DNA of 7,309 nucleotides from Archangium sp. (GTDB taxonomy: Bacteria; Myxococcota; Myxococcia; Myxococcales; Myxococcaceae): assembly GCA_016793525.1 (NCBI GenBank), contig JAEUJT010000389.1:1-7309 (forward strand). Reading direction: 5' to 3'. Of the stretch, positions 6,764-7,309 are shown one piece after another (the first letter of the stretch is position 1; each line of letters starts with the position of its first letter). Position numbers and translations under genes: made by a program. The notes under the pieces are model-generated. The model was not told the DNA's origin and did no database searches. It was given only the letters and a program-made list of their open reading frames with translations.

Positions 6764-7309
6764 TTCAGCTGATCATCAACGCCGACGATCTCGGGCTGCA
6801 CCCTCGCATCGACGAAGGCATTCTCCAGGGTCACCGCTCGGGTGTGGTGAGCAGCGCCACGGTGTTGGCGACGGGTCGCACCGCTCCCGCGGCTGTAGAG
6901 AAAGCGCTCGCGCAAGGCCTCTCGCTCGGCGTGCACCTGTGCCTCACCACCCACCTCACCCCGGCGGCGCCCGCGTCGACGGTGCGCTGGCTCGCGCCCG
7001 GAGGCCGCTTCCGCCGCAACTGGTCGGAGCTCTCCATGGCGTGGCTGGGCGGGCTCGTTCCGGCCGATGAGGTCGGCATCGAGCTGCGGGCGCAGATCGA
7101 GCGCGCGCGAACGCTGGGCGTACAGATCGACCACCTCGACACCCACCAGCACCTCCACTTGCTGCCAGGCATGACCACTGTGGTCGAAGGCTTGGCGGCC
7201 GAGCTGAACGTGCCGGTGCGGTGGCCTCAGGAGCGCCCCACCTCGCACTGGGTGCGCCACCCGCGCTCGGCGCTGAAGACCGCGATCGTCGGAGGCCTGG
7301 CGCGAATGA
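6760..7309 (+). CDS. ChbG/HpnK (YdjC) family sugar deacetylase (C-terminus beyond window)
   Basis: The first 183 residues are present; the frame is open to the right edge. Seen: LIINADDLGLHPRIDEGILQ (4-23), matching the family opening NADDFGLxxGxNxGI with metal ligand candidates D9/D10; GVVSSATVLATG (28-39); LGVHLCLT (56-63, H59); and IDHLDTHQHLHLLPG (123-137, H129, H131 and H133), the family's DSHQHxHLxP block. All known metal and catalytic motifs of the N-terminal half are therefore intact. Known: members hydrolyse acetyl groups from N-acetylated sugars in a metal-dependent way (ChbG on chitooligosaccharides, HpnK in hopanoid head-group maturation, NaxD on a polyprenyl-linked GalNAc). The start ATG overlaps the glycosyltransferase stop by four bases, with only a weak AAGG 13 bases upstream, so translation is probably coupled. 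Inference: it deacetylates the sugar installed by its neighbour. The specific member cannot be decided from this part. Confidence 0.9.
   Translation, partial: MIQLIINADDLGLHPRIDEGILQGHRSGVVSSATVLATGRTAPAAVEKALAQGLSLGVHLCLTTHLTPAAPASTVRWLAPGGRFRRNWSELSMAWLGGLVPADEVGIELRAQIERARTLGVQIDHLDTHQHLHLLPGMTTVVEGLAAELNVPVRWPQERPTSHWVRHPRSALKTAIVGGLARM

Overview
The window is high-GC DNA from a free-living, signalling-rich bacterium. The codon bias, the receiver-PAS-histidine kinase followed by an NtrC-type regulator, and the style of the proteins suggest a deltaproteobacterium-like lineage, most plausibly Myxococcota. That placement is an inference from protein style. There are no rRNA, tRNA, CRISPR or mobile-element signatures, and seven protein genes fill nearly all of the sequence.

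Layout, left to right. (1) Bases 1-282, minus strand: N-terminal part of a short-chain dehydrogenase with the pteridine-reductase signature TGxxxRxG, cut by the window edge. (2) Divergent from it, 377-1705 plus: complete rarA/mgsA, a AAA+ replication-fork maintenance protein. (3) Tail to tail with rarA after only 5 bases, 1711-4757 minus: a two-gene signalling operon. A histidine kinase (receiver, coiled coil, cysteine-bearing PAS, HisKA, HATPase) is followed, with an ATGA overlap, by an NtrC-family sigma54-dependent response regulator. (4) The 200-base gap 4758-4957 is the most regulatory-looking DNA here. It holds a close match to a sigma54 -24/-12 promoter (TGGC-N7-TTGCT) facing the kinase gene, several inverted repeats upstream of it, and a locally AT-rich stretch. 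(5) 4958-5866 minus: a diguanylate cyclase with a degenerate N-terminal receiver, an intact GGEEF active site and an intact RxxD inhibitory site. (6) Divergent from it, 5984-6763 plus: a DPM1/ArnC-like family 2 glycosyltransferase, overlapping by ATGA the start of (7) 6760-7309: a ChbG/HpnK (YdjC) family polysaccharide/glycolipid deacetylase, cut by the right edge.

How it fits together. The kinase probably phosphorylates the neighbouring NtrC-type regulator. Because the operon has its own sigma54-type promoter, the regulator may activate its own transcription (inference). The diguanylate cyclase is on the same strand just upstream, so c-di-GMP signalling sits beside the two-component system, but no shared transcript is demonstrated. 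The glycosyltransferase/deacetylase pair looks like a transfer-then-deacetylate module for a lipid-linked or envelope sugar, comparable in logic to ArnC/ArnD and to the Francisella polyprenyl-phosphate-GalNAc/NaxD pathway. I see no clearly new defence or mobile system; the points most worth a second look are the self-targeted sigma54 control region and the glycan-modification pair.
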